64,000 bases of DNA. Source: Pseudomicrostroma phylloplanum (Eukaryota; Basidiomycota; Exobasidiomycetes; Microstromatales). This document shows, piece by piece, positions 30,595 through 41,459 of this stretch. A program made the translations under genes and the position numbers. Within the stretch, counting starts at the first letter, position 1, and every line of letters begins with the position of its first letter. The stretch is from the NCBI GenBank assembly GCA_039545275.1, contig BCHS01000006.1, positions 682,001 through 746,000 on the forward strand. Direction: 5' to 3'. Under the pieces are notes generated by a model. The model searched no databases, was not told the origin of the DNA, and worked only from the letters and a program-made list of their open reading frames with translations.

Positions 30595-32110
30595 GATCGA
30601 TGCGACCTCTGACGGCTGATGGGAGGAGTGTACAGGAAGGGGGAAAGGAGGGACGAGGGAGCGGAGGAGGCAAGGTGGGAGCGGAAGAGGCAAGCAGAGG
30701 CGGGTCGTGGGGTGGAGGCTGTGGCTCCGTTTGGTCAGGTCCCACCCGGAAAAACGGAAAAGGCGTCGGAGATTTGTCACTGCCGAGGGTTCAGCCGGCA
30801 CAAACGGCACGGCCACGCGAGGAGGTGTGCATGACCTCGACGAACGTCTATCCCCAGACCCAGCACTGACAAGGTCCTTGAGTCATGCTAGTATGCCGCT
30901 ATCTGGGTGCAGATCATCATTCACCATGACAGCGAGACCATCAGTGACTGATCTCACGGAGAAGACTGCATCCAGGTCACTGCTCAAGAACAATCGCAAT
31001 ATCATCAGAGCCGCCATGGACCGCGTGCGTGGCGGTGCCCCTATCTCTCTAGCTCCGGGGGCCCCTCGCCCCTGTGGCTTTCGGCGGCATGATGCTCACA
31101 ATTTCGTCCAGGAGGTAAGCTATGGCCAAGAAGTCCTTCTGGGTGTGTGCAAGAAATGCAGCTCTGGGTCTTGACTCCTGTCCATGGTGAATGGCCCCCT
31201 CATTGCCTGCCCGCTTCGGGTCGTGAGGAGCTTCGTTGCGCATAGGTCAGGAGGGCAGTCATTAGCAAGAACGAGGGTATCATCCTCTTTTTGGGAAGCT
31301 CTCCATCCACTCTCCTCAGAGCCCTTCTACAGGAGGCCTGGAAGTTCTAGAGCAGCTCCTCCTTAGGCCTATCTCTATCCTCCTCCTGCGCCTCCGGAGT
31401 GTGGTCTTCTTGCTTTCCTCCTGAAGAACATGGAAGCGGATAGACAGTAGAAGATCACCTCTCCATCTTCCTCGAGGGGTTGCTGCCTCTTCTGCGAGTA
31501 CAATCTCCGGCCTCTGCGCTACCAAGGGCGGGAGGGCACATGGTCAGAGGGAGAAGGCAGAGTGCGGCTTTATATCCGCTGCACTTTGGCCCTGAGGCGT
31601 CGCAGCAACGTTGCTACCGTCGTCCCTCTTCTGTGCGCTTCTGTCTCGTGTGCCTGACGCCTCAGTTCCAGTCACGCCGTGCCATCGCTGCCTCGTCGTG
31701 TCGCACCGCACCTCGCTACTCTCCCTCGCTGATCGCCCATCTCCTCTGGTATTCTCGCCACACGCCCCGTCGACACGACACGTTTCTACCCTTCCCTCCT
31801 CCTTCTCTCCTTTGCCCCACCTACCTGGATACACACACACCCATAGCACAAGCGGGATTTGCAGCTGCACAGCACCACTAAATCTATCAACACTCTGTCT
31901 GAGCGCTACTTACAGCTTCCCGCCTTCCCACTCCTCGTGGGCAAGACATCCATCCCCCTTTCGCACGCGACTCGTACAGCGCTTCTCCCAAAGCCAGCTG
32001 TGACGCAACCAACACATCATCGAATCTGTCTCTGGATCACTGGACTTCCCTTTCCACACACAATACACACATCGTGACGCTCTTACCTTGCTCCAAACAT
32101 CCACTGTGCC
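30595..32110. other. 1.5-kb intergenic region: two divergent leaders, no supported gene
   Basis: Bases 30600-30830 are purine-rich on the plus strand, meaning a pyrimidine-rich leader for the DUF3074 gene on the minus strand. A weak plus-strand frame of about 80 codons begins at the ATG at 30927 but has no recognisable motif. Bases 31543-32110 contain no ATG at all on the plus strand and are C/T-rich. With a TATA-like TTTATATC at 31569-31576, this looks like a 5' leader of about 500 nt for the zinc-finger gene that follows. Confidence 0.5.
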
Positions 32111-35100
32111 ATGGCTATCGAAGCAAACTCGCCCAGTCTTGCCATGGACCACAAAAAGGACGCGTTCTTTCTCGGTGGTCTTGCATCCATCGATCCCATC
32201 TTTACTCAGTACCCAGAGGTGAGCAGCCTTGGCGGTGCAGACACAGTGTGGAGCTCGATAGCAAGAGCATGCTTTTCGCCTCTCAAAGGTGCTAAGTCCT
32301 GACCATGTACCTTTCCCTGACCTCTCCTACCCAGCAGTCACTACCCATCCAAGTGCTGCCAGCTGATGCTTCATCATCTTCGTCGACTGCGCCCTCCTCT
32401 CCTGCTGGAGTCTCTGGCTCCTCTTCATGCCAAAGCGACACGTGCCCCACTTCCGCTCAGAAAGTCGAATATTGCCCCACTTCGGACTCTGTCGCTCATC
32501 ACAGAGAGTCACAAGCTGCTGGCGTCATTGCCGAAGCCTCCAACGGCGCGTCAGCGCAGGCTCAGTCACACTCCACCGCCCTAGGTAGCCCCTCTCGTAC
32601 TGCGAATGCGGAGAAGAGCAAAGGAGCAATCTCAATTGCTCCATCCAGGAACACTCTCACCTTCTTTCCACCGCCATCAAATGAGCGCACTCATATGGAC
32701 GCGTCTGCGATCAAATCCACACCAGTACGAGCAGATACCACATTCCTCACTCCGACTTGCAAGGCTGTTGACACACTCAACAAGTCTTCGGCTGAGCCTG
32801 TCGGCTGTATCTCTGACTTCGCACCTCCAACGGAGTTCAGGGCTGGCGGTGAGTCCGCAATTCTGCTCGACATCCGCAGCATCGAAGATGGGAAGCGTGA
32901 AAGTTGACCTTCTTCTCTGTTGTGTACCTATCTATCGACGGCAGATTGGATGTGTGTGCAGAGTCACTGCTTCTTCCACAATTACTCCGTGAGTGCCATG
33001 TCTCTCAAACAGATCATGTGACTGCAGTGTTGACACCTTGCGAGACCCCGCACCATGACCTTTGCAGCGCAACAGTATGTGCGGGAGATGTGGCGCTCTC
33101 AATCCCAATCTTCCTTCATCTCGCCCAGGCTTCGCGGCTTCACGAGCTAAGAAAGGGGGCATAGGGACCAAATGGGATGCTGCTCTGCCTGCATTCAACG
33201 GGCCGCCGACTTGGTCAACATCCGCCGCCGTTGCGATGCGCTCACCTTTTCCAAACAGTGGATGGTCTTCTGCCACTCTTTCACCTCCCAGCGCGGCGAC
33301 GCTCTCGCACAGCGGGAACGGACACAATGTACATCAACGACCGAACATGGGATCTACGAGACTCTTTGCGCACGACGGGCCAGATGACAATTCTCCACGA
33401 AAGCGAGGCTGTGATACGCCCTACCCAAGAGTTGAAGCCGGAATGATGCACACGCCACCTTTGCAAACAGGTGCCGTTCACAGCCGCGGCCCGCTGGACA
33501 TGCCACCTCTCCACCACCAGGATCGCATGAGAGAAGAGATCTTGCGCAATCGAGTCAGATACCACTTGCAATGTGATCTCAAGTACTCTGACGGGCCTCA
33601 GCAACTCCATCGATACAATGTGCAGGACCGCACTCAGTCACCGTCACCCATGCGACCCCACAGTAATCTCCCTGCGTTTCCTATGTCTCTCACGGCGGAC
33701 TCGCAGCTCCCCTCGCCCGGTCTGTTCAAGTCAAGGTCTCCTTCGTACAACGGCTGCAGATCTCCATTGGCGAATCAATCGTCGACTGCACCGATCGCTT
33801 CGAAGAGGAACCCACAGTCCTCAGAGTCTCACCTCAGGGGAGCACCTCATAGTGCGCGAACATTGTTTGGCAACGGAAGCGGTATCGAGAATGAGAATGC
33901 GAGGAGGGCGCAAGCTTCGCTCAATGACGTTGCGACTACCCAGCAATTGGCCTCTATGGGTGTGGGAGTAGGACCAGGAGTCAACCCAAATGTCGAGTAT
34001 CCTCATTCCGGGCTGGCAGCAAGCAGTGATCTGCGTTCTCCCACCATCAGAGAGGGACCACCTCCCCCTCCACCCATCATCAACAGTGGCTCTGTCGGCC
34101 CGATGCTTGTTCAAGCTGGAGACTGGATCTGCTCTCACTGCTCTTTTGTCAACTGGAGACGAAGGCGAGTTTGCATGCGATGCTACCCCTTTGCAGAAGG
34201 CAACGAGATCGCCTTGTCCCTTTCGAACGGAGCTCTGTTGGCGGCGAGAGTCGCAGCTGGCGTCGAGATTCCCGAAAGCGAGTTGGCTTCACTCACCAAG
34301 CCAAGAGCCGCTGCCCATCTCGACAATACTAGGACTCAGTCTGAGCCTCGCGGCACTTATACTGGTCATTCGAGCCCACATCAAGTCCTGACTTCCCCAA
34401 GCCGTGTCGGATATCAGCAATCTCCCACCTCCTCTCTGACAGGGGCCAGCCACGGCTTTGCCCGCTCGAACACTGCGCCTGGAACGCTCTACACTCCCGC
34501 ACACAGCGACCCATATCGTCAGACGACTGGAAATGCTCATACCAACCACATTTCCATTGCGCAGGCTGACATCGGAAGCCGTCGCCAAGACGATACGCGC
34601 ATGTGGCAGCCGCAGGTACCACCAGCGGAAGTCCCTAGAGCCAGATACCACAGCCAACAGGCTCAGGGCTCTTCGTCGCCCGGCTGGCTCCCAGCACCAC
34701 TCTCCTCGCCCGGCGCCTTTGGCCTTGAGGCGAGACATAAGCAATCCATTCCTCCCGCACTCGGCTCTCCGTCCTTCAGCTCTCCCCTTCGCGATGGAAG
34801 GTCGGTCGCAGACTTATTGACGCCTTCTGGACGTGCGATCAAAGACCTCTGGAAAGAGGACGCAACTCCTTCACGAACGTCCAGCGGGGATGACGATCCC
34901 ATACCGATCAGCGCCAACCTACGACTCCACTTCAGCACTACCCCCGTCAGGGAGACTGGCTTCGACTCTGTCACTCCCGACGGCTATGCATCGCTGCACG
35001 CTGTTGCGGCGGAAGCTGCTCAGCAGCCCATGTGGAGCCGCAGGGAGGGGCAGAACGCCGCCGTGGGCAGGCCTGCCCCCATTGGCACGAGACCTGCGAC

Positions 35101-35167
35101 GTCTTCGTCTTCATCGGTGAGCTCTTCTGCCGCAGCTGCTACGAGCCCACTCAAGTCGAGCCAGTGA
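32111..35167 (+). CDS. Protein with two RanBP2-type zinc fingers and long disordered regions
   Basis: Exons 32111-32218, 32335-32848, 32945-32988 and 33068-35167, 921 residues. Finger 1 is at residues about 208-230: DWMCVQSHCFFHNYSRNSMC ending GRC, with W-x-C-x4-C-x3-N-x6-C-x2-C spacing, assembled only by splicing through a 44-nt exon. Finger 2 is at about 573-594: DWICSHCSFVNWRRRRVCMR then C, with x2 spacing. RanBP2 fingers bind single-stranded RNA or ubiquitin. The W...N...R pattern of finger 2 (with RRRR) suits RNA binding. The rest is Ser/Pro/Gln-rich and disordered with no RRM, unlike yeast Nrp1. The N-terminal block DAFFLGGLASIDPIFTQYPE may be a docking motif. An ATG-free leader of about 500 nt precedes the start. 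Likely a post-transcriptional regulator; the precise role is unknown. Confidence 0.8.
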
Positions 35168-35731
35168 GCCTTATTCGCAACATTCGGAGGACAGGAGAAC
35201 CGACGATACTACCAGACCTTTCGGCTTCTTGTTTCATCATCAACATCATCATCAGTCCCCACCATCATCTCCTTTGCCCCTGGTCACTATAACTTTCGGA
35301 AGGACGTTGGACCTTAGAATTTGGATGTTTTGGCGCTGGAGCTTGCCTTGCTTTCGTTGTATTCCTGTCGTCACCACCTCCTTCGTCTTGCACTCTCCTC
35401 GTTTTCCTTCTCGCTCTCGCTTCCGCTCTCATCCTTTATCAGTGCGAGCCGCTATCACTCTGTAGCTGCTCATCGCCACTGCCTTCAGGCTCTTTGCCTG
35501 CCCTTGCCCTATACCTGTCAGATTCTTGCTTGCTTTCGATGCTGCCCACCTTTGGTGGCTTCCCTTGCTCTGCTGCACCCCATTCCGCTGTTCAACTTTG
35601 TCAACGAGTTTTGTCACTTTGCTCTAATCGCTCTTGTCATTGCCTCTTTGCAAGAAGCTGCGTGTGATCGCCCGTTCCAAGAAGGTCGTCTAACCATTGA
35701 CAATTCTACCCACCATCCCCCTTTCGCCATT
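35168..35731. other. Convergent 3' UTR region
   Basis: 564 bp between the stop codons of the zinc-finger gene and the amine oxidase. It is T/C-rich on the plus strand with short CAT/ATC repeats at about 35234-35260. A plus-strand open frame running from here into 36202 is antisense to the last amine-oxidase exons and is not accepted as a gene. Confidence 0.55.
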
Positions 35732-37616
35732 TCACATCTTAGCAGCAGCCTCATCACTCTTCACCTCCTCCCTCCCTCTCTCCTTTACAACTTCCCCTCC
35801 TGGCCCTCCACCTTGCTGCACCTTTTTCCTCTTCTGCAAAAGCGCCAATGCCCTAGCTGCCTCGCGCTCTGCGCTCACGACGGCGCCGGCGACGGAGCCG
35901 CGGTGGTGGAGCTCGGTGTGCTCGCCGGCGAAGAGGAGGTGCGAGGAGTATTCTGGTTTGCTGAGCTCGACTGTGCGCGTGGTTCGAGAGAAGGAGAGAG
36001 GAGGGGAATTGATCTAGTCAGTCTTAGGTCTTACTGGTTCAGAAGGAAGACGCAAGGGGGGAGGGAAATGGCGCTACTCACCAAAATCCAACGGGCTATT
36101 CTCCTCTCCGACCACTACGGGCGTCGTCGTCGCACCACCAGTAAGTGCATGCTTGCTCCAGCGTGTCATGAAGTTATGCGAAGGGCTCTGCACCTCTCCT
36201 GAAGCTGGGATCCGCTCGTCGAGATAGGCGTGCAGGGCCTCGGCTACCTGCGGTCGGGTAAAGGCTTCTAGATCCCGACCGGCGGCAGCACCGATCATGA
36301 CTAGCAGGCGAGAGTTGTCCGTGTCTGCGCCTACCATCAGTGTCGTCTTTCCCAATAGCGCAGGGAGGTCCGCCTTGCTACCCTGTGCAGTGGACGAGGG
36401 AGCGCTTGAGGGGAGGATGGTGAAGGTTCCCACGTCCTTGGGCCACCAGGCGGACTCGTACACCAGCATGACCTTGTTGAGATCGCCGACATTGGTGCGC
36501 TGGATCACCTCGCGCTTCTTCTCGCTCAGAGGCGGATCAAAGAGGTTCGCCTCTTGCTGCTTGAGTACTGCCAAAGGGAAGGTGCATACAGCCAGAGGTG
36601 CCTCGTATGTCCCCGATGCAGTGACGACCTTGACTCCCTCTTCCTGCACACTCTGGATCTTCTTCACTTCTTCACTCGATGCGAGCTTGCCCCCTTGCTG
36701 GACGAACTGCTCCACGAGTGCATCGATGACCCTCGTGAACCCACCCTCGGGCGCAGCGTCCGTCCCAGAGAAGTTCTGCTCAAACCCGGCCCAGCGAAGC
36801 GCGACGTGCTCGAGGGTGGTACCGAGGGGAATGTGCATCTGACGAGCATAGCCCTCGGCGAGGGGTCGTTGTTCGTCTGTGAGGCCTGAGAAGAGGGGCG
36901 AGTCGTTGGCGAGGAGGAACGATGCGAGGGAGGCTGATGCGGGTGTTTTGGAAGAGGAGGAGGAGGAGCGGGCGAGGGCTTGGGCCGATGACATGGCGTT
37001 GCTGAGGTTGGAGGTGATCTTGTGTACTAGATCTTCAGGAAGAGCGCCAGAGGGACCGATGATAGAGGCCTTCTTTGGCGTGGGGATGGAAACGGGCTAG
37101 AGCGTGGGAGTATACAGAGATGACGTGAGCTCTGCTCGATGGCTCTGAATACTCTGATCTTCTTCCTCAGGTACTTACAATGTCTAACTTCTCACAAATC
37201 CCCTTGACAGGGTTCCCCTCGTAATACCCATGAATCCAGGAGCACCCAAAATCAACCGCCTGCACACCCTCTTTCACCGCCTCTTCACCCCAGCTCTTCT
37301 TCCCCTTGACCGTTCGATCTCCACTCCCCTTTGACTTATCATCGTAGGTGTGTGTAAAGGCTCGACCGCCAACTCGCTCGCGGGCTTCGAGGAGGAGGAC
37401 TTTCTGGTTGTTTTCGGTGAGACGGAGGGCGGTTAGGATGCCGGACCAGCCGGCGCCGAGGACGAGAGCGTCGTAGGAGCCGGTAATGCTGGAGGAGGAG
37501 GACGCGCCAGAGGCAGTGGCAGTGGCTGACATGCTTCGAAGAGAGACACTGGCGGTGGAGGAGGTGAGAGTGGTACGAAGAGGAAGTAGGGATCTTGTGA
37601 GTGGGCGCAGGAACAT
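35732..37616 (-). CDS. FAD-dependent amine oxidase (polyamine oxidase-like)
   Basis: Exons 37616-37179, 37096-36082 and 35970-35732, 563 residues; introns 82 and 111 nt. It oxidises an amine, probably a polyamine, using FAD. Seen: the Rossmann motif ALVLGAGWSGILTALRL (GxGxxG at 53-58), then VLLLEARERVGGRAFTHT, FGCSWIHG, a substrate-domain middle (FEQNFSGTDAAPEGGFTRVI), NVGDLNKVMLVYESAWWP, and the C-terminal FAD signature HLLFAGEHTELHHRGSVAGA. The first roughly 30 residues (MFLRPLTRSLLPLRTTLTSS) are basic and hydroxylated like a mitochondrial presequence; the alternative first Met at residue 29 (MSATATASG) would give a cytosolic form. There is no peroxisomal SKL-type end (it ends AAAKM). The final exon is confirmed by phase-1 joining of LDF to VELSKPEYSS. 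Confidence 0.87.
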
Positions 37617-37939
37617 CCTCGATGGCAGGAGGATCGACGTTGGGGCTACGCACACGAAGACTTCAGACCTTTAGACTACTCTTCGGCGGCGGGAGTGACG
37701 GAAAGGGAGTCGATCGGGCTGACAGGCAGAGGAGCAGAGCGGAGAAGCGCAGGCGGCATCGGCAATCTCCAGGTGATCGAGGCTGACACGGCCGTGCATG
37801 CAGAGAGGTGGAGAGGCAGTCGCTGAGAGCAGTCTGTCACCATTCCTTCACAACGGAAGAGTCAGGACTGGGTATCTCATTATCATGATGTGTTCATAAT
37901 CGTCTCAAAAGTTCCCCATGCTCGCAGGTATTGCGACAT
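37617..37939. other. Spacer: amine oxidase promoter and Clp1-like 3' UTR
   Basis: 323 bp between two minus-strand genes. No ORF or known element is seen. Confidence 0.5.
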
Positions 37940-39514
37940 CTATTCGCCCGACGGCGGCAACATCTCAGTGCTCGCCTCCCGATCCCTCAAGAGGCTCCTC
38001 TCCTTCTCCTGATCAAGCACCTCTCGGCCCCGCTTGAGTGTCACGGCGCCGACGATCATGTCCCAGGCTCGATCCAGCGTGCTCCAGTAGAGATGACTCA
38101 GTAGACCCACGGCAATACCATTAGCCCAGGCCGCATGCACTTGCTTCGCATAGCCTAGCAGCTCCGAGATGGGCAGATCAGAGAGGATCTGCATTGCTCG
38201 CGTCACGGTGAAGTGCTTCGGTAGAGTCCCCGGATCGGCTTGGAGGGCACGAGCATCAAAGGGGCTGCTATCTCGATTGAGAGTCGTAGTGATGTGTCGG
38301 ATCGGTAGGAGCGAGCACAGTAGCCCGGTAGCATCGTGGTTGTAGATGAAGCGGTGCATCACCGGAAATGCCTTTGGGCAGGGGATCCTCAGAGCGACCA
38401 CAGGCATGTCTCTCATACCCGTGGTACTAGCTGCTTGAGTGGCGCTCGCCGCAGGAAGGGCTGGGAGGGAGACGCACTGGAGGACATAGGCTAGAGCATG
38501 TATAGGTACCAGCATGCCGTTGCTCGAGGCTGCGCCAGACGTACCGCTCCGGCCGTCGGCGGGCATAGAAGAGTGAAGAGCGAATATATGCGTCGGCGTC
38601 AACCCTTGTTCCTCGGCCTGGGCATCCAGAGACTCGATGTCAAAGGTCAGACATTCTGGCAACGCACTGGCCGCATTTTGCGTCGTATGATCCAGCTTGC
38701 TCTTGGCCATTTGGCGGGCCACTTCCTGTCCATGCTTGACGAGCAAGCGACTCGTCTGCTCTAGAAGCGCCGGTGGACCTCCATTCGCAGCAGTCATGTA
38801 GCCGTGCAGGACGTAGTTGGCCGGCACGCCGGCCTCGGCGAATGCTTGCGCTTCAGAGAAAAGGCCGTGACGACGCAGGTGACCCGTGAGATCCTTATAT
38901 GGGTCAGACAAGATGACGATGTCGGGCTGTGGAAGCTTGACGGGTAAGCTGGGCTTGCGCGAGCTGGAGGCGGTAGAGACCCTCGGTCTCTTCTGACTCC
39001 CGGCTTCGAGTTGGCAAGGAATCCTCGAGGGGCACGGGGAGGGACTGCCAGACAGGCGACGTTGCTGTTTGCCGCTCCTCGCGGTGGGGGCTTGTCCAGG
39101 CTGGCATGTTGACGTACAGTCGGCGGTAGACTGAGTCCTTGATCTCTGCCAGCCACTGCCTGCCTGTGCTGGAGCGGGGACCTTCAGCGAGGAGCTTGCG
39201 TCGGCGTTGGAAGTGAAGCGCCGAAGCTGATTAGAAAGGTTGCTTGGCCCAGCACTGGGAGCCACTGTCCCGAGTGCAGGTACGCTGGAGGATGAAGCGG
39301 ATCGCCCGTCAAAGGACATTGTCGCTTGCAATCGATCGCCTGCTCTGCCGAGTGATGATGAAGCTGTCGTCGTTGTCTCTTCTGCTTGATGGAGCTGTGC
39401 TAGCTGAGGCTGCGCGGAAGGCTCGGCTGCTGTCTGATGAGCTGCTGATAGCCAGGAAGTAGAGGAGCCGTGCTGCAGTGCTTGACTGCTCAGAGGGCAA
39501 GCCATCATTGTCAT
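37940..39514 (-). CDS. Clp1-like (clampless1) protein, candidate regulator of sexual development
   Basis: Single exon, 524 residues from the ATG at 39514. The N-terminal 190 residues are Ser/Ala/Gln/Thr-rich and disordered. The C-terminal part holds the conserved-looking region: PDIVILSDPYKDLTGHLRRH, AFAEAGVPANYVLHGYM, LVPIHALAYVLQCVSLPALP, VVALRIPCPKAFPVMHRFIY, NHDATGLLCSLLP and ILSDLPISELLGYAKQVHAA. From memory this resembles Clp1, which in Coprinopsis and Ustilago maydis acts downstream of the mating-type homeodomain proteins in clamp formation and proliferation of the dikaryon. It is unrelated to the mRNA cleavage factor of the same name. No DNA-binding or catalytic motif is visible. An alternative is a basidiomycete-specific relative with another role. 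Confidence 0.55.
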   Translation of the reverse strand: MTMMACPLSSQALQHGSSTSWLSAAHQTAAEPSAQPQLAQLHQAEETTTTASSSLGRAGDRLQATMSFDGRSASSSSVPALGTVAPSAGPSNLSNQLRRFTSNADASSSLKVPAPAQAGSGWQRSRTQSTADCTSTCQPGQAPTARSGKQQRRLSGSPSPCPSRIPCQLEAGSQKRPRVSTASSSRKPSLPVKLPQPDIVILSDPYKDLTGHLRRHGLFSEAQAFAEAGVPANYVLHGYMTAANGGPPALLEQTSRLLVKHGQEVARQMAKSKLDHTTQNAASALPECLTFDIESLDAQAEEQGLTPTHIFALHSSMPADGRSGTSGAASSNGMLVPIHALAYVLQCVSLPALPAASATQAASTTGMRDMPVVALRIPCPKAFPVMHRFIYNHDATGLLCSLLPIRHITTTLNRDSSPFDARALQADPGTLPKHFTVTRAMQILSDLPISELLGYAKQVHAAWANGIAVGLLSHLYWSTLDRAWDMIVGAVTLKRGREVLDQEKERSLLRDREASTEMLPPSGE

Positions 39515-40347
39515 GTCTCTGTGACTGCTGTATTCAAGGAAAGCACCACCACAAGTATCGGTAGAAGGAGCTACCCGAGTAGTGACGATGGAAGCTAAAG
39601 GAGTGAGTCAAGGGCATCCTGGAGCACAAGGTGATGTGTCGGTCCATATTTGAGTCGAAGGGGTGGGGCTTGGTCAGGAACGCTTCCGTCAATTTGCTCG
39701 TACGAAGGGCGATGAGGGCTTGACAGGCCACTCTAAGCGGCCTCCCGCCTAAGGCTTAGCCATTGAAGCCAAAAGCAATACCTCTTTCAACCCGCTCCCG
39801 CTCCATCTTTCGTTGCAAAGGAGCGTCTGAACTCCTCAGTGCCTCTATAGACCGATCGTATTGATTCACAGAAGAAAGTCAGGCCTCATATGAGGTCTGA
39901 ACATCATGGCAGATACAGGTGAAGAGGTCCCCACGGGGCATTGCCTCCTCGATGAGGGCCCGACACGCAATCTCGGACCGGCAGCTGACCTGGAAGTCTC
40001 TTCCCCCTGACGAAGATCCCCCGCACGGGTGCGACATCTTCAGCAGCTGGCCACCCAGCTTGCCCCTCGCTGTCAATCTGACTGGATGAGCATCACGCCT
40101 GATTCACGCCTTGCACAACAAAAGAGTGTGAGAAGATGAGTTTACAAGGGGGGAATGAACCGCATGCACAGGAGAGAAAACAATGAGGTTGGGACAGGCA
40201 CAGTCGAGGTATACCAGCAAGGTCCCCGTTCTGATGCCTACTACAGCACGCTCACGGGCGCCTGTAGCTCTCCTGGCCCACTCCAACCATCAGCTGATGA
40301 TGACAACTAGCTACCAGACCAACCTAAGCCAACAAAAAACCCAATGC
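39515..40347. other. Spacer: Clp1-like promoter and eL20 3' UTR
   Basis: 833 bp, the promoter of the Clp1-like gene plus the eL20 3' region. I looked for the homeodomain heterodimer site known from smuts (GATG-N9-TGA) and did not find a clear copy. No ORF above about 65 codons is convincing. Confidence 0.45.
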
Positions 40348-41459
40348 TTAGTAGAAGGTGGCAGGGCGGCGAGCAGCGTAGATGCCAGCCGATGTTGGGC
40401 GTCGGTGAGGCAGAGGGAAGCGCAGCTTGGGGGTGAGGAGCTGCTTGATGTATGGTCGTCGCAGGTCGGCATCCTTCTCGATCTCAGTGACCTTGAGGAT
40501 GTGAATGGATCCAAAACGAGCACGGTGACGAGCGGCCATGTCTTGGTACATGTCCTCGACGGCCTCAGCACGGCTCATCGATCGGTACTCCTTGTACATG
40601 TTGTGGGTGCCGGATCGCGAGTTGTATCGCAGCCAGATGCCGAAGTTCTTCACCTTCATGGGCTTCTTCTCCTGGATCTGTGGTGGTGGAAGTGAGAGAG
40701 AGAGACAGCTGTGTCAGAAGGAATGTTCCGTCGTACCCAGCGCAGATAGCTTCGAACGTGCAACATGGTCTAGCTGCGCCCAGCCTGCCTGTCGATCCAA
40801 AGCGCTCCCTCCGCTCCCTCCGCTCCCTCTGCCCTTCCTTGCCTTTGGATTCGACCATGCCGTTCCGGCCTACTGGCTTGCTTGCCTGCCTGCATGCCCT
40901 CGTGGACAGCAGTGCCGTTCGTACCTCATCCACAGGCATGATGGCTGACCGTCAAGGTGACAGCTCGCAGTAGCACAGGGCTGTCTGCTGCTGACACTGA
41001 CCACGTAGGCCATTCGGTAGGACTTCTCTACCGATGTCGCCTGTACCCTGCCATCCTTTTCTGCTACCTCTCTCTGTCCTTCGTCTTTTCTTCGCTACCT
41101 CCTGTCCACCTGCATCCCAGCATCCACTGTACACCGCCTACGATCACCGCTCCCTTGCGCAATCCTTCCCGCTGGCTTCCTCCTACTGCCTGCCTCCAAT
41201 CGCAGTCCCCTTCCAACATTGCTATCGTTTCTGAGGCTCCTGCCCAGTCTTGCTAGTGTTTGATACTCACGGCGTGGATGGCAACGATCTCGGAGGTGGC
41301 AGCCTTCATCTTCCTCAGCTGACGCAAGAAGTAGAAGAATCGCGACTTTGCGATGGTCTCGTTGGGGGCAAAGAGACGCATACGGTAGAGAGGGGGCTCG
41401 GCCTCCTGCTCGGTAGGCAGCCTACGGCCAACGACGAGGTATTCGGTGAATCGGCCCAT
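40348..41459 (-). CDS. RPL20: 60S ribosomal protein eL20 (yeast L20, human L18a)
   Basis: Exons 41459-41271 and 40677-40348 encode 172 residues, exactly the yeast L20 length. It is a structural protein of the large subunit. Sequence: [80 protein letters not shown] and [20 protein letters not shown], all family hallmarks. The coding intron is 593 nt, far longer than the usual 70-110 nt here. A second intron probably lies in the 5' UTR (41464-41591; donor GTGAGC, acceptor CCGTAG four bases before the ATG). It diverges from the RBM26/27-like gene. Confidence 0.96.
40678..41270 (-). other. Long (593 nt) intron of RPL20 with a strong hairpin
   Basis: The donor is GTGAGT at 41270 and the acceptor CCACCACAG ends at 40678. 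Inside, 41014-41034 forms a perfect 7-bp stem (TCGGTAG/CTACCGA) with a 7-nt loop. A short tandem CGCTCCCTC-like tract lies at about 40803-40830. Ribosomal-protein introns often host snoRNAs, but I cannot find convincing C/D boxes (RTGATGA with CTGA) or a clear H/ACA layout by eye. Confidence 0.6.

Noticed and set aside
30707..31174. Plus-strand frame (155 codons) including an ATG at 30927
   Set aside because: No motif, no conserved-looking segment, and part of it overlaps the DUF3074 leader; kept only as a remark in the intergenic entry.
35321..36202. Plus-strand frame of 293 codons overlapping the amine oxidase 3' end
   Set aside because: Overlaps the last exons of the amine oxidase on the opposite strand, whose C-terminal FAD signature is unmistakable; the plus frame is a Leu/Ser/Pro-rich artefact.
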